Below, in pieces: positions 8,423 to 19,037 of a DNA stretch of 64,000 nucleotides. Positions within the stretch are counted from its first letter, which is position 1; each line of letters opens with the position of its first letter. The notes beneath the pieces are model-generated. The model did not search any database, was not told the DNA's origin, and was given only the letters and a program-made list of their open reading frames with translations. Made by a program: the position numbers and the translations under genes. Origin of the DNA: Pantoea sp. WMus005 (GTDB lineage: Bacteria > Pseudomonadota > Gammaproteobacteria > Enterobacterales > Enterobacteriaceae); the NCBI RefSeq assembly GCF_013415305.1, contig NZ_JACBXU010000001.1, positions 2,108,001-2,172,000 of the forward strand, read 5' to 3'.

Positions 8423-10405
8423 ATGTTCGGAAAATTAACACTTGATGCAGTGCCGTACCATGAGCCGATTATCATGGTTACGGTTGCCGCTATCCTGATA
8501 GGTGGAGCGGCGCTGGTCGCTGCGCTCACCTATTTTGGTAAGTGGAAATATCTGTGGTCTGAATGGCTGACGTCAGTCGACCACAAACGCCTGGGTATCA
8601 TGTATATCATCATGGCGTTCGTCATGCTGATTCGTGGTTTCGCTGATGCCATTATGATGCGTACCCAGCAGGTTATGGCTTCGGCCGGTGAAGCGGGCAT
8701 TCTGCCACCGCACCACTACGACCAGATCTTTACCGCGCATGGCGTGATTATGATCTTCTTCGTGGCGATGCCTTTCGTGGTTGGCCTGATGAACATCGCG
8801 GTTCCGTTGCAGATTGGTGCACGTGACGTTGCGTTCCCGTTCCTGAACAACCTGAGCTTCTGGTTTACTGCGGTCGGTGTGATCCTGGTTAACCTGTCTC
8901 TGGGTGTGGGCGAGTTCGCACAGACCGGCTGGCTGGCTTATCCGCCGCTTTCCGGCGCGGAGTACAGTCCCGGGGTCGGGGTCGATTACTGGATCTGGAG
9001 CCTTCAGCTCTCAGGTATCGGTACGACCTTAACCGGTATTAACTTCTTCGTGACCATCCTGAAGATGCGCGCACCAGGCATGAGCCTGTTCAAAATGCCG
9101 GTCTTTACCTGGACCGCGCTGTGCACCAACGTCCTGATCATCGCTGCGTTCCCGGTTCTGACCGTGACCCTGGCGCTGTTGACCCTTGATCGTTATCTCG
9201 GCTTCCATTTCTTCACCAATGAAATGGGCGGGAACATGATGATGTACGTCAACCTGATCTGGGTCTGGGGCCATCCGGAAGTGTATATCCTGGTACTGCC
9301 GGTGTTTGGTGTGTTCGCAGAAATTACCGCGACCTTCTCCAAAAAACGTCTGTTTGGTTATACCTCACTGGTGTGGGCGACCATCGCCATTACCGTGCTG
9401 TCGTTTATCGTCTGGTTGCACCACTTCTTCACCATGGGTGCAGGTGCCAACGTTAACGCCTTCTTCGGTATCATGACGATGATCATCGCGATTCCGACCG
9501 GGGTTAAAATCTTTAACTGGCTGTTCACTATGTATCAGGGTCGCATTCAGATGCACTCTGCCATGCTGTGGACCGTTGGCTTCCTGGTAACCTTCTCTGT
9601 AGGGGGTATGACCGGCGTACTGCTGGCCGTTCCGGGCGCTGACTTTATTCTGCACAACAGCCTGTTCCTGATTGCACACTTCCATAACGTTATCATCGGT
9701 GGTGTGGTCTTCGGTTGTATGGCGGGCGTGACCTACTGGTTCCCGAAAGCCTTCGGCTTCACCCTGAACGAAACCTGGGGTAAGCGCGCATTCTGGTTCT
9801 GGATCATTGGCTTCTTCGTAGCCTTTATGCCGCTGTACGCACTGGGCTTCATGGGTATGACCCGTCGTCTGAGTCAGGATATCGATCCACAGTTCCACCC
9901 TCTTCTGGTGGTTGCTGCGGTCGGTGCAGGTCTGATTGCACTGGGTATCCTGTGTCAGCTGACTATGTTCTACGTTTCAGTACGTGATCGCGATCAGAAC
10001 CGTGATGTGACAGGTGACCCGTGGGGCGGTCGTACGCTGGAGTGGGCAACCTCTTCACCGCCACCGTTCTACAACTTTGCTGTCATCCCACATGTCCATG
10101 AGCGTGATGCGTTCTGGGAAATGAAAGAGAAAGGCGAAGCATACAAACAGCCGGCATCGTATGAAGAGATTCATATGCCGAAAAACAGTGGTGCTGCAAT
10201 CGTCATCTGCGCATTCGCCACCATAATGGGCTTCGCGCTGATCTGGCATATCTGGTGGATGGCGGGTCTTTCATTCCTCGGCATGATCGTTACCTGGATC
10301 GTGAAGAGCTTCGACGAAGACGTGGATTACTACGTTCCGGTTGCTGAAGTTCAGAAGATTGAAAACCAGCACTTTGACGAAATCAGCAAAGCAGGTCTGA
10401 AATAA
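8423..10405 (+). CDS. cyoB: Cytochrome bo3 ubiquinol oxidase subunit I
   Basis: 660 residues (E. coli 663). The catalytic proton-pumping haem-copper subunit with about 15 membrane helices. Metal ligands are visible: the haem b His in [11 protein letters not shown] (about residue 106), the CuB His-Tyr region [12 protein letters not shown] (about 284-288, His-Tyr crosslink), the CuB pair WLHHFFTMG (about 333-334), and the haem o3/haem b pair IAHFHNV (about 419-421). It receives haem O made by CyoE. The stop codon overlaps the cyoC start by one base (TAATG), indicating translational coupling. Confidence 0.98.
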   Translation: MFGKLTLDAVPYHEPIIMVTVAAILIGGAALVAALTYFGKWKYLWSEWLTSVDHKRLGIMYIIMAFVMLIRGFADAIMMRTQQVMASAGEAGILPPHHYDQIFTAHGVIMIFFVAMPFVVGLMNIAVPLQIGARDVAFPFLNNLSFWFTAVGVILVNLSLGVGEFAQTGWLAYPPLSGAEYSPGVGVDYWIWSLQLSGIGTTLTGINFFVTILKMRAPGMSLFKMPVFTWTALCTNVLIIAAFPVLTVTLALLTLDRYLGFHFFTNEMGGNMMMYVNLIWVWGHPEVYILVLPVFGVFAEITATFSKKRLFGYTSLVWATIAITVLSFIVWLHHFFTMGAGANVNAFFGIMTMIIAIPTGVKIFNWLFTMYQGRIQMHSAMLWTVGFLVTFSVGGMTGVLLAVPGADFILHNSLFLIAHFHNVIIGGVVFGCMAGVTYWFPKAFGFTLNETWGKRAFWFWIIGFFVAFMPLYALGFMGMTRRLSQDIDPQFHPLLVVAAVGAGLIALGILCQLTMFYVSVRDRDQNRDVTGDPWGGRTLEWATSSPPPFYNFAVIPHVHERDAFWEMKEKGEAYKQPASYEEIHMPKNSGAAIVICAFATIMGFALIWHIWWMAGLSFLGMIVTWIVKSFDEDVDYYVPVAEVQKIENQHFDEISKAGLK

Positions 10406-11022
10406 TGTCAACTGAAACTCTGATTAAACATCACCACGACGCCCATGCGGAGCATGGGCATCACGATGCAGGAGCCAATAAAGTCTTTGGCTTCTGGATC
10501 TACCTGATGAGTGACTGCATTATCTTCGCAACCCTGTTTGCGACCTATGCTGTCATGGTCAACAACACTGCCGGTGGCCCGGCAGGTAAAGACATCTTTG
10601 AGCTGCCGTTCGTTCTGGTAGAAACCGCCCTGCTGCTGTTGAGTTCAATCACTTACGGCATGGCTGTTATCTCCATGAACAAGGAGCAAAAAGGTGCCGT
10701 TATCGGCTGGCTGGCGCTGACCTTCCTGTTCGGTCTGGGCTTCATCGGGATGGAAATCTATGAATTCCATCACCTGATTGCTGAAGGCTTTGGTCCGGAT
10801 CGCAGTGGCTTCCTGTCTGGCTTCTTTACGCTGGTCGGTACGCACGGTCTGCACGTAACCTCCGGTCTGATCTGGATGCTGGTTCTGATGTTCCAGGTGT
10901 CCAAACGTGGCCTGAATGCGACTAACCGCACCCGTATCATGTGTCTGAGCCTGTTCTGGCACTTCCTGGACGTGGTCTGGATTTGCGTCTTCACCGTTGT
11001 TTACCTGATGGGAGCCATGTAA
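10405..11022 (+). CDS. cyoC: Cytochrome bo3 ubiquinol oxidase subunit III
   Basis: 205 residues, five transmembrane helices, COX3 family. The N-terminal tail is His-rich ([15 protein letters not shown], residues about 9-23), more so than needed for the fold, and is variable in the family. Core motifs [18 protein letters not shown] and [15 protein letters not shown] are characteristic. Overlaps cyoB and cyoD by one base each (TAATG). Confidence 0.97.
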   Translation: MSTETLIKHHHDAHAEHGHHDAGANKVFGFWIYLMSDCIIFATLFATYAVMVNNTAGGPAGKDIFELPFVLVETALLLLSSITYGMAVISMNKEQKGAVIGWLALTFLFGLGFIGMEIYEFHHLIAEGFGPDRSGFLSGFFTLVGTHGLHVTSGLIWMLVLMFQVSKRGLNATNRTRIMCLSLFWHFLDVVWICVFTVVYLMGAM

Positions 11023-11351
11023 TGAGTCATTCTGTTAACGAACATGGCGCTTCACACGGTAGCGTGAAGTCCTACATGATCGGCTTCATCCTCTCTATCA
11101 TCCTGACGGCAATCCCGTTCTGGATGGTAATGGATGGCAGTGCATCTCACGGTACTATTCTCGGTGTTGTTCTGGTCTGTGCGATCATCCAGGTGCTGGT
11201 TCACCTGGTGTACTTCCTGCACTTAGACAGCAAATCTGAGGGTGGCTGGAACATGGTAGCCATTGTTTTCTCGGCCATCATCATCCTGATTGTCGTAGTG
11301 GGCTCACTGTGGATCATGTGGAACCTCAACTACAACATGATGCCTCACTAA
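11022..11351 (+). CDS. cyoD: Cytochrome bo3 ubiquinol oxidase subunit IV
   Basis: 109 residues with three transmembrane helices, the same length as E. coli CyoD. The start at 11022 overlaps the cyoC stop (ATGTAATGAGT), which fixes the correct Met; a longer frame from 10941 would run inside cyoC without a ribosome site. The subunit assists assembly of the CuB site in subunit I. Confidence 0.96.
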   Translation: MSHSVNEHGASHGSVKSYMIGFILSIILTAIPFWMVMDGSASHGTILGVVLVCAIIQVLVHLVYFLHLDSKSEGGWNMVAIVFSAIIILIVVVGSLWIMWNLNYNMMPH

Positions 11352-11364
11352 AGAGTCACACGTA

Positions 11365-12252
11365 ATGTTTAAGCAATACCTGCAAGTTACAAAACCAGGA
11401 ATTATTTTCGGGAATTTAATTTCTGTGATCGGCGGATTCCTGTTGGCTTCCAAAGGCAACACGGATTACGCCCTGTTTCTCTTCACCCTGGTGGGCGTGT
11501 CACTGGTGGTTGCATCGGGTTGTGTTTTCAACAACGTGATTGACCGCGACATTGACATCAAGATGGAGAGAACCAGGAATCGGGTGCTGGTAAAAGGCCT
11601 TATCTCCGCGAAAGTAAGCCTGGTTTATGCCACTGTGCTGGGTATTGCTGGCTTTGCGTTGCTCTACTTCGGTGCTAATCCGCTGGCCATGTGGCTGGCG
11701 GTGATGGGCTTCGTGGTGTACGTAGGCATCTACAGTCTTTACATGAAGCGTAATTCCGTTTACGGAACGCTGATTGGCAGTCTGTCGGGTGCTGCGCCGC
11801 CGGTTATCGGCTACTGCGCGGTCTCTAACCAGTTTGATGCTGGCGCGTTAATCCTGCTGGCGATCTTTAGCCTGTGGCAGATGCCGCATTCGTACGCGAT
11901 TGCTATCTTCCGCTTTAAAGATTATCAGGCAGCGAACATCCCGGTTCTGCCGGTGGTGAAAGGCATTTCCGTGGCTAAGAATCATATTACGCTTTATATC
12001 CTGGCGTTTATGATTGCCACGCTGATGCTGACGCTGGGAGGCTACGCAGGCTACAAATATCTGGTGGTGGCCGCTGCGGTCAGCGTCTGGTGGCTGGGCA
12101 TGGCATTATCGGGTTACAAAACCGCAGATGACCGTGTCTGGGCAAGAAAAGTGTTCGTCTTCTCTATCGTGACCATCACCGCGCTGAGCGTGATGATGTC
12201 GGTAGATTCGCTGGCTCCGGCCTCGAAGGACCTGCTGACTTACGTCTGGTAA
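11365..12252 (+). CDS. cyoE: Haem O synthase (protohaem IX farnesyltransferase)
   Basis: 295 residues, UbiA-superfamily prenyltransferase with about nine membrane helices. It farnesylates protohaem IX using farnesyl diphosphate, giving haem O for the CyoB binuclear centre. The Mg/diphosphate motif [15 protein letters not shown] (about residues 57-71) is intact, as is the second Asp-rich region after [11 protein letters not shown]. Last gene of the operon, 13 bp after cyoD, and followed by a strong terminator. The farnesyl donor is made by IspA, also encoded in this window. Confidence 0.97.
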   Translation: MFKQYLQVTKPGIIFGNLISVIGGFLLASKGNTDYALFLFTLVGVSLVVASGCVFNNVIDRDIDIKMERTRNRVLVKGLISAKVSLVYATVLGIAGFALLYFGANPLAMWLAVMGFVVYVGIYSLYMKRNSVYGTLIGSLSGAAPPVIGYCAVSNQFDAGALILLAIFSLWQMPHSYAIAIFRFKDYQAANIPVLPVVKGISVAKNHITLYILAFMIATLMLTLGGYAGYKYLVVAAAVSVWWLGMALSGYKTADDRVWARKVFVFSIVTITALSVMMSVDSLAPASKDLLTYVW

Positions 12253-12270
12253 CCGGCACCGATACAGCAT

Positions 12271-12304
12271 GAAAAGGGCGCGATTTTCGCGCCCTTTCTT
12301 TTTG
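12271..12304 (+). terminator. Intrinsic terminator of the cyo operon
   Basis: AAAGGGCGCGA / TCGCGCCCTTT stem (about 12273-12297) with a short loop of T residues, followed by CTTTTTG. It starts about 20 bp after cyoE. Confidence 0.9.
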
Positions 12305-12384
12305 TTACCACTGCTTAAAAACTATTGTTTTACCCGCCCTGCCCCGCCACCTAGAATAACTGCAGCACATTAACAGAGGTTGGA

Positions 12385-13749
12385 ATGAACGATAACAAAA
12401 TGACTCCGGTGGAGCTGCGTGCCACATGGGGCCTCGGTACGGTCTTTTCCCTGCGCATGCTGGGAATGTTTATGGTCCTGCCGGTACTGACCACCTATGG
12501 CATGGCATTACAGGGCGCGAGTGAAACCTTAATCGGTCTGGCAATTGGCATTTACGGCCTTGCCCAGGCAATCTTTCAGATTCCTTTTGGTTTGCTCTCC
12601 GATCGCATCGGCCGCAAGCCGTTGATCGTGGGCGGACTCTTGCTGTTTGTCCTGGGCAGCATAATCGCTGCCTGCACCGACTCCATCTGGGGCATCATTC
12701 TGGGCCGTGCGCTTCAGGGTTCAGGGGCCATTGCGGCTGCTGTGATGGCACTGTTATCCGATTTAACCCGTGAGCAGAACCGTACTAAAGCGATGGCGTT
12801 TATCGGTATCAGTTTTGGCGTGACCTTCGCGATTGCGATGGTCGTGGGCCCGATTGTCACTCATGCAATGGGCCTGCATGCGCTGTTCTGGATGATTGCG
12901 ATTCTGGCATCACTGGGTATCGTGATTACCCTGATGGTAGTGCCGTCTGCTTCCCATCATGTGCTGAACCGTGAGTCGGGCATGGTGAAAGGCAGCTTCC
13001 GCAAAGTGCTGGCGAACCCGCGTCTGGTGAAACTTAACATCGGTATTTTCTGCCTGCACGTCCTGCTGATGTCGAGCTTTGTCGCCTTGCCAGGGCAGTT
13101 TGAACAGGCTGGATTCCCGGCCCCCGAGCACTGGAAAGTTTATCTCTCCACTATGCTGATCGCCTTTGCGGGCGTGGTGCCGTTCATTATTTATGCCGAA
13201 GTGAAGCGCCGCATGAAGCGTGTCTTTGTCGGCTGCGTCGGGATGATTGTCATTGCTGAGATCGTGCTGTGGGGCGCGGAAGGTCATTTCTGGACGCTGG
13301 TAGTGGGTGTTCAGCTCTTTTTCTTCGCCTTCAATCTGATGGAAGCCATTCTGCCTTCCCTGATCAGTAAAGAGTCACCCGCTGGCTATAAAGGTACGGC
13401 GATGGGGATCTACTCCACCAGCCAGTTCCTGGGCGTGGCCGTTGGCGGCAGCATGGGTGGCTGGGTGTTTGGACATTTCGATGCGCAGACCGTGTTCCTG
13501 GTAGGCGCGATGGTGGCAGCAGCCTGGCTGTTTGTCAGCATGACAATGCAGGAGCCACCCTATGTCAGCAGCCTGCGCATCGTGCTGAGTGATGCTGCCC
13601 TGGCTGTGCCGAATCTGGAACAGCGCCTGAAAGCGCAGCCGGGGGTTAACGCCGTGTTTATCGTGCCGGAAGAGAAAAGCGCGTATATCAAGATCGACAG
13701 TAAAGTTACCAGCCGTCCTGAACTGGAAGCGCTGCTGGGCAGTTGCTGA
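12385..13749 (+). CDS. yajR: MFS transporter YajR with C-terminal YAM domain
   Basis: 454 residues. Twelve-helix major facilitator (motif A: DRIGRKPLIVGG after helix 2, about residues 73-84) followed by a soluble ferredoxin-like YAM domain of about 65 residues at the C-terminus (SLRIVLSDAALAVPNLEQRL onward). This fusion is diagnostic for YajR, an inner-membrane drug/proton antiporter-like protein of unknown substrate. Position right after cyoE is as in E. coli. Separated from cyoE by a terminator, so independently transcribed. Confidence 0.95.
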   Translation: MNDNKMTPVELRATWGLGTVFSLRMLGMFMVLPVLTTYGMALQGASETLIGLAIGIYGLAQAIFQIPFGLLSDRIGRKPLIVGGLLLFVLGSIIAACTDSIWGIILGRALQGSGAIAAAVMALLSDLTREQNRTKAMAFIGISFGVTFAIAMVVGPIVTHAMGLHALFWMIAILASLGIVITLMVVPSASHHVLNRESGMVKGSFRKVLANPRLVKLNIGIFCLHVLLMSSFVALPGQFEQAGFPAPEHWKVYLSTMLIAFAGVVPFIIYAEVKRRMKRVFVGCVGMIVIAEIVLWGAEGHFWTLVVGVQLFFFAFNLMEAILPSLISKESPAGYKGTAMGIYSTSQFLGVAVGGSMGGWVFGHFDAQTVFLVGAMVAAAWLFVSMTMQEPPYVSSLRIVLSDAALAVPNLEQRLKAQPGVNAVFIVPEEKSAYIKIDSKVTSRPELEALLGSC

Positions 13750-13970
13750 TAAAAGCTGGTTTTGGTGGGTTAGCGGAGAGATCGGGTTGGCTTTGAAAGC
13801 GGGTTTAAGAGGGTGAGCAGCATCATTTAGTTTTGCTGTCAGATCGAGCTGGCTCAGGGAACAGAGTCAGATCGGAAAGACGCCATAGCCCCCATCCATG
13901 GCCCGTGCGATTAGGCACCTCATCACTGCCAGAACGACATCATCCAGACGACCTCCAGCTCAACAACAAA

Positions 13971-13993
13971 AAACCCGGCCTTAGCCGGGTTTT
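13971..13993 (-). terminator. Bidirectional intrinsic terminator between yajR and yajQ
   Basis: AAACCCGGC (13971-13979), loop CTTA, GCCGGGTTT (13984-13992). On the minus strand it is followed by a run of T (the plus strand has AACAAAAAACCC upstream), fitting the end of yajQ 39 bp away. The plus strand also has TTTT, so it can serve yajR too, although about 220 bp after its stop. The 13750-13970 stretch before it shows no gene. Confidence 0.85.
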
Positions 13994-14031
13994 TCATCAA
14001 TGCATTCAGACTGAAATCCTGTCTCCCCCGC

Positions 14032-14523
14032 TTAATCGCGGAAGTTTTTAAACTGGAATGGCTGCCCCAGGTTGCTGCCACGCACGACCGCCATCGCACC
14101 CTGCAAATCATCACGTGCTTTACCGGTCACACGCAGTGCTTCACCCTGAATCTGAGTCTGCACTTTCAGCTTACTGTCTTTGATCAGCTTCACCAGCTTC
14201 TTCGCCACGTCGCTTTCAATGCCTTTCTTCAGTTTGGCATCGACCACCCAGCTTTTACCACTGTGCTCAATCTCTTCCGGCACCTCTAAGGCGCCGCCTT
14301 CAATCCCGCGCTTCAGCAACTTCTCACGCAAAATATCGACCAGCTGCTTAACCTGGAAATCAGACTCGCTGGTGATCTTGATGGTTTCATTCTTTTCGTT
14401 GAGCTCAAACTCGGCGCTCACGTTGCGGAAATCGAAGCGGGTAGACACTTCACGGTTGGCATTCTCCACCGCATTGCGAATTTCCTGCAGATCGACCTCT
14501 GAAACGATATCGAAAGATGGCAT
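14032..14523 (-). CDS. yajQ: YajQ family nucleotide-binding protein
   Basis: 163 residues. The start at 14523 ([11 protein letters not shown]) is chosen because AGGAGAAG lies just upstream and the family begins MPSFDIVSE; a Met 11 codons further up lacks both. Two ferredoxin-like half-domains typical of the UPF0234 family, known to bind nucleotides (cyclic-di-GMP in some Xanthomonas homologues, also GTP). Function in enterobacteria is unclear. Transcribed alone, divergent from panE. Confidence 0.95.
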   Translation of the reverse strand: MPSFDIVSEVDLQEIRNAVENANREVSTRFDFRNVSAEFELNEKNETIKITSESDFQVKQLVDILREKLLKRGIEGGALEVPEEIEHSGKSWVVDAKLKKGIESDVAKKLVKLIKDSKLKVQTQIQGEALRVTGKARDDLQGAMAVVRGSNLGQPFQFKNFRD

Positions 14524-14658
14524 CTCTTCTTCTCCTGACGCTAAAGTGACATGCATAATACGCGTCTTAAGGTGCTAAATAAAATCAGGCTGCACACAAC
14601 GCTATAATGAAGGTGTGACAGTTAATAATAGATGGATAGCCCGCCAGCGGGAGGCAGC

Positions 14659-15579
14659 ATGAAAATTACCGTGTTAGGTTGCGGTGCATTGGGTCAGGTC
14701 TGGCTGACAGCGCTGGCCCGCCAGGGACATGAGGTACAGGGATGGTTGCGGGTGCCGCAGCCTTACTGTTCAGCCAATGTGGTCGATCCACAGGGCAATA
14801 TATCCAACCGCACCTTTATCGCCAACGATCCGCTGTTCCTGGCGGAAAGCCAGCTGTTGCTGGTCACGCTTAAAGCCCCGCAGGTCTCACCTGCGGTGAA
14901 AAATCTGGAAAGCGTGTTGCCAGAAAACTGCCCGGTGCTGCTGCTGCATAACGGCATGGGGACGCTTGAGGAGTTAAAAGGGCTGACTCAGCCACTGCTG
15001 CGTGGCGTCACTACCCATGCAGCGATGCGCGATGGCACCGTCATCAAACACATTGCCAGTGGTATCACCCACATCGGCCCTGGCAATCGCAAAAGCGCCG
15101 CTTACAGCGATCTCGCCGACATCCTGCACCCTGCTCTGCCCGACGTTGCCTGGCATGACAACATCCGGGCAGCCTGCTGGCGCAAACTGGCCGTTAACTG
15201 TGTCATCAATCCGCTCAGCGTGGAGTATGAGTGCCAGAACGGGGCATTGCGTGCTTATCCGGAGCAAATCGCGCAACTGTGCGAAGAGATCAGCTGGGTC
15301 ATGGAGCGGGAGGGCCAGAACGTTGCCAGCGATAGCCTGCAGGACATCATCTTCGACGTGATCGAAAGCACCGCAGCCAACACCTCTTCGATGCTGCAGG
15401 ATGTACGTGCCCAGCGGCTCACCGAAATCGACTATATCAGCGGCTTTCTGCTGCGCCGCGCCCGGACACACGGCATGGTGCTGACGGAGAATACCCGTCT
15501 GTATGACATTGTAAAACGCAAGGAGTCCCATTATGACCGCGAACGCATCGGTGCTGGTTTGCCTGGCACATGGCAGTGA
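14659..15579 (+). CDS. panE: 2-Dehydropantoate 2-reductase
   Basis: 306 residues. N-terminal Rossmann domain with the NADPH motif GCGALGQVW (residues about 7-15), C-terminal helical domain with the conserved Lys in [12 protein letters not shown] (about 176). It reduces ketopantoate to pantoate in pantothenate/CoA synthesis. The start at 14659 has GGGAGG 6 bp upstream; a Met 27 bp earlier is disfavoured because the Rossmann strand begins MKITVLG. Its 3' end overlaps yajL by 47 bp, as in E. coli. Confidence 0.96.
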   Translation: MKITVLGCGALGQVWLTALARQGHEVQGWLRVPQPYCSANVVDPQGNISNRTFIANDPLFLAESQLLLVTLKAPQVSPAVKNLESVLPENCPVLLLHNGMGTLEELKGLTQPLLRGVTTHAAMRDGTVIKHIASGITHIGPGNRKSAAYSDLADILHPALPDVAWHDNIRAACWRKLAVNCVINPLSVEYECQNGALRAYPEQIAQLCEEISWVMEREGQNVASDSLQDIIFDVIESTAANTSSMLQDVRAQRLTEIDYISGFLLRRARTHGMVLTENTRLYDIVKRKESHYDRERIGAGLPGTWQ

Positions 15580-16129
15580 AGAAATTGAAGCTGTCACCAC
15601 CATCGACCTGATGGTACGGGCCGGCCTGAAGGTTGTCACCGCCAGCGTCGAAAGCGATGGCAGCCGGGAAATCGTCTGCTCACGCGGAGTGCGTCTGCTG
15701 GCTGACGTCACGCTGGTCGACGTCGCCGACAATGATTTCGCCGCCATCGTCCTGCCTGGTGGCCTGAAAGGCGCTGAAACCTTCCGTGACAGTCCGCTGT
15801 TAGTCGAAACGGTACGTCAGTTTCACCTCAATGAGAAGATCGTCGCCGCGATATGCGCAGCGGCAGGCACGGTGCTGATCCCCCACGATCTCTTCCCGGT
15901 TGGCAACATGACCGGCTTTCCCGGCTTAAAAGAGACCATTCCGGAAAATAAGTGGATGGAGCGGCGCGTCGTATGGGATCCGCGCGTCAATCTGCTGACC
16001 AGTCAGGGGCCTGGTACGGCCATGGATTTTGCACTGAAGCTGATTGATCTGCTGGTGGGAAAAGAGATGGCGCGCGAGGTTGCCGCACAGCTGGTGCTGG
16101 CTCCCGGCATTTATGACTATCAGGAATAA
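15533..16129 (+). CDS. yajL: DJ-1/PfpI family protein YajL
   Basis: 198 residues (E. coli YajL 196). The nucleophilic cysteine of the DJ-1 family is C108 in the nucleophile elbow ([11 protein letters not shown]), with a conserved Glu near residue 17. Reported as an oxidative-stress chaperone and protein/nucleotide deglycase; the deglycase activity is debated. It begins inside the panE 3' end (47-bp overlap), so the two are translationally linked. Confidence 0.95.
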   Translation: MTANASVLVCLAHGSEEIEAVTTIDLMVRAGLKVVTASVESDGSREIVCSRGVRLLADVTLVDVADNDFAAIVLPGGLKGAETFRDSPLLVETVRQFHLNEKIVAAICAAAGTVLIPHDLFPVGNMTGFPGLKETIPENKWMERRVVWDPRVNLLTSQGPGTAMDFALKLIDLLVGKEMAREVAAQLVLAPGIYDYQE

Positions 16130-16153
16130 ATACTAAGGTTTAAAACAAGAAAA

Positions 16154-16182
16154 CCAGTCAGACCTGAACAGGTTCTGACTGG
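16154..16182. terminator. Hairpin between convergent yajL and thiI
   Basis: CCAGTCAG-ACCT (16154-16165) pairs with AGGT-t-CTGACTGG (16170-16182), a 12-bp stem with one bulged T. The convergent genes end on either side. There is an A-rich flank on the left (giving a U tract on the minus strand), so it probably ends thiI transcription and perhaps yajL. Confidence 0.65.
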
Positions 16183-16195
16183 CTCTGAGACGTGA

Positions 16196-17644
16196 CTACG
16201 GGCGGTAAACTTTAACGTTCTTAAAGCCCTGCTCATGCAGGTAGAGCGCCTGAAGACGGCTCATCACACCGCGATCGCAGTAGAGCAGCCAGGTGCGGTT
16301 CTGATCGAGATCGCCAAACTGCGTGCTGAGTTTGTAGAACGGCAGCGATTTTACTTCCGTGGCTTTCAGCGTCAGAGGCTTTTCTTCCTGCTCATCGATA
16401 GAGCGGATATCCAGCACTACGTCGTTCTCGCTCAGCAAGGCGACGGTCTCAACTTCCACCACCTCCTCTTCTGTCTGCTCAGCGATGGTACGGATATCAA
16501 CGTTTGTCGCTTCTTCAATGACCCGATCAAGAATCGTGAAGTCGAAATTCTGCTCTTCCGCCTCAATCTTCTCTTTCACTGCCCTTACGGTCGGGCTTTT
16601 TGAGATCACACCGCAATATTCCGGCATGGTGCTGGCAAAATCTTCGGTGCCGATCTCACGGGCAATTCTGATGATGTGCTCTTTGTCATGGGAGATCAGC
16701 GGGCGCAGAATCAGCGTATCGGACGCGTTATCGATCAGACGCAGGTTGGTCAGCGTCTGGCTCGACACCTGGCCTACCGCTTCACCGGTGACCAGCGCCT
16801 GTACGCCGTAGCGCTCAGCAATCGTCGAGGCAGCGCGCACCATCATGCGCTTCAGCACTACGCCCATCTGGCCGTCATCCACTTTCTCGAGGATCTCACC
16901 GACGACCGGCTCAAAATTGATCGCCACGAAGCGTACGCGGTGTGAGCGACCAAAACGATTCCACAGATAGTGCGCAACCTGACGGACGCCAATCTCATGG
17001 GCGGCACCACCAAGGTTAAAGAAGCAGTAATGCACCCGGCTACCGCGACGCAGCAGCATATAGCTGGAGACGCCGGAGTCGAAACCACCGGAAATCAGTG
17101 ACAGCACATCTTCCTGCGTGCCAATCGGGAAGCCACCCAGACCTTCGTAACGCGCGGTCACCAGCGTCAGACGATTCTCTTCAACTTCAAGATTCACCGT
17201 CACGTCCGGGTTTTTAAGCTGCACACGGGCGCTTTCAATATGCTGGTTCAGACCGCCACCAACATAGCGCTCTACATCCTGTGAACTGAAGCTATGCTTA
17301 CCACGACGCTTAACACGCACGCAGAAGCTCTTCCCTTCCAGACTGTCGCGATACTGCGCTAACGTCTGTTCAAAAATGTGATGAATATCGGTGTACTCGC
17401 GATCTTCAACCGCTAAAACGTGATGAATACCGGGAATGCGCGCGAGCTCATCAGGAATAATCTCTCCCAGCGCTGCATTTTTTGACCGCACTTCAATGTG
17501 ATCCCAGTGACGCACAACGGCGATTTCGTCGCTAACGGTTTTCAGGACGTTGCGAATATTGCTGGCAAGAATCTTGATAAAGCGCAAACGCACCGATGGA
17601 CTCTTGATGGTGATTTCAGGAAATAACTTGATGATAAACTTCAT
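16196..17644 (-). CDS. thiI: tRNA 4-thiouridine synthase / thiamine sulfurtransferase
   Basis: 482 residues, the E. coli length. Domains in order: ferredoxin-like and THUMP RNA-binding (about 1-165), PP-loop adenylating domain with [12 protein letters not shown] (about 183-194), and a C-terminal rhodanese domain whose catalytic persulfide cysteine is C456 ([10 protein letters not shown]). The rhodanese extension is specific to enterobacterial ThiI and lets it supply sulfur both for s4U8 in tRNA and for the thiazole of thiamine. Also conserved is C344-type Cys in [15 protein letters not shown]. thiL further downstream completes the thiamine link. Confidence 0.97.
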   Translation of the reverse strand: MKFIIKLFPEITIKSPSVRLRFIKILASNIRNVLKTVSDEIAVVRHWDHIEVRSKNAALGEIIPDELARIPGIHHVLAVEDREYTDIHHIFEQTLAQYRDSLEGKSFCVRVKRRGKHSFSSQDVERYVGGGLNQHIESARVQLKNPDVTVNLEVEENRLTLVTARYEGLGGFPIGTQEDVLSLISGGFDSGVSSYMLLRRGSRVHYCFFNLGGAAHEIGVRQVAHYLWNRFGRSHRVRFVAINFEPVVGEILEKVDDGQMGVVLKRMMVRAASTIAERYGVQALVTGEAVGQVSSQTLTNLRLIDNASDTLILRPLISHDKEHIIRIAREIGTEDFASTMPEYCGVISKSPTVRAVKEKIEAEEQNFDFTILDRVIEEATNVDIRTIAEQTEEEVVEVETVALLSENDVVLDIRSIDEQEEKPLTLKATEVKSLPFYKLSTQFGDLDQNRTWLLYCDRGVMSRLQALYLHEQGFKNVKVYRP

Positions 17645-17876
17645 GGCGACACAGCTTCGTTGGGCAAATAAGTGCTAAAACAGGCGGCACTTAGCTGGTA
17701 AAATCACAAAATTGCGGGCTGCAAGGCGCAACCGCATCCGAGGCGCGGGAGTATATCACCTTTGTCAGGTGACTGCTTCTTCATCAGCCGCCGCATTGAT
17801 TATTTTGCTAATCATAGGGTCTCAGCTACCATGACCCATTGCGAGATAATGTCCCAACCGTGAGTCGACACGAAAT

Positions 17877-18119
17877 ATGCCGAAAAAAGCCGAACAGCCA
17901 GCCAGCTTTGAAACGTCATTGCAGCAGCTGGAGCAGATTGTCAGCCGTCTGGAAAGTGGTGAACTGCCGCTGGAAGAAGCCCTGAACGAATTTGAGCGCG
18001 GCGTGCAGCTGGCGCGGAATGGCCAGCAGACACTGCAGCAGGCTGAACAGCGGGTCCGGATTCTGCTGAACGATGATAAAGATGCCGACCTCACTGCTTT
18101 CACGCCGGAAAACGACTAA
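17877..18119 (+). CDS. xseB: Exodeoxyribonuclease VII small subunit
   Basis: 80 residues, coiled-coil XseB family ([20 protein letters not shown], residues about 9-28, then [13 protein letters not shown]). It binds XseA to form exonuclease VII, which degrades single-stranded DNA. First gene of xseB-ispA-dxs; its stop overlaps the ispA start (TAATG). Confidence 0.96.
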   Translation: MPKKAEQPASFETSLQQLEQIVSRLESGELPLEEALNEFERGVQLARNGQQTLQQAEQRVRILLNDDKDADLTAFTPEND

Positions 18120-19018
18120 TGGATTTCGCCCGATTACTCGACGTTTATCAGCAGCAGGTGAACGCCGCGCTGACGCGTTTTATAGAGCCACTTCCTTTTC
18201 AGAGTTCTCCTCTGGTGAATGCCATGCATTATGGGGCATTATTAGGCGGTAAACGCCTGCGTCCTTTTCTGGTCTACGCTACTGGTGAAATGCTCCACGC
18301 CGACCCGGCGAGTCTGGATGCGCCCGCCGCCGCGGTTGAATGCATTCATGCGTACTCTCTGATTCATGACGATCTCCCTGCGATGGACGATGACGCATTG
18401 CGTCGCGGGCAGCCAACCTGTCACATTAAATATGGCGAAGACACGGCGATTCTGGCGGGCGACGCCCTGCAAACGCTGGCCTTCTCTATTCTGGCAGATG
18501 AAGCGATGCCCGGAGTCAGTGCCGAATATCGTCTGATGATGCTTTCAGAACTGGCTAAGGCCAGCGGCGTAGCCGGGATGTGTGGCGGACAGGCGCTGGA
18601 TTTAGCGGCGGAAGGCAAATCTGTAGATCTGGACCAGCTGGAACAGATCCATCGCCACAAAACCGGCGCGCTGATCCGCTCAGCAGTCCGGTTAGGCGCG
18701 TTATCGGCAGGCGATGCGGGCCGTGAAGCGCTGCCGCTGCTTGACCGCTACGCTGAGGCTATCGGTCTCGCGTTTCAGGTGCAGGACGACATTCTTGATG
18801 TGGTGGGTGATACGGCGGTGACCGGAAAACGCCAGGGTGCCGATCAGGATCTGGGTAAAAGCACCTATCCTTCATTGTTAGGCCTTGAAAATGCCCGCGC
18901 CAAAGCGCGGGATTTGTATCAGGAAGCTCTTGATGCTTTAGAATTGCTCGCAGCGCACTCTTATAACACTACAGCACTGCAGGCGCTGGCGAGCTTCATA
19001 ATTGAACGCGACAAATAA
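18119..19018 (+). CDS. ispA: (2E,6E)-Farnesyl diphosphate synthase
   Basis: 299 residues. The two Asp-rich motifs of short-chain prenyltransferases are intact: [10 protein letters not shown] (about 83-92) and VQDDILD (about 222-228), plus GGKRLRP (43-49). It condenses dimethylallyl diphosphate with two isopentenyl diphosphates to farnesyl diphosphate, the precursor of ubiquinone, undecaprenyl phosphate and haem O. Coupled to xseB by a one-base overlap and followed by dxs after 19 bp, so precursor supply and chain elongation are co-expressed. Confidence 0.97.
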   Translation: MDFARLLDVYQQQVNAALTRFIEPLPFQSSPLVNAMHYGALLGGKRLRPFLVYATGEMLHADPASLDAPAAAVECIHAYSLIHDDLPAMDDDALRRGQPTCHIKYGEDTAILAGDALQTLAFSILADEAMPGVSAEYRLMMLSELAKASGVAGMCGGQALDLAAEGKSVDLDQLEQIHRHKTGALIRSAVRLGALSAGDAGREALPLLDRYAEAIGLAFQVQDDILDVVGDTAVTGKRQGADQDLGKSTYPSLLGLENARAKARDLYQEALDALELLAAHSYNTTALQALASFIIERDK

Positions 19019-19037
19019 CTTCCATAATGAGTCTCTG

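Noticed and set aside
13833..14051. A 72-codon frame between yajR and yajQ.
   Set aside because: It overlaps the bidirectional terminator and the yajQ 3' end, and its composition is not protein-like.
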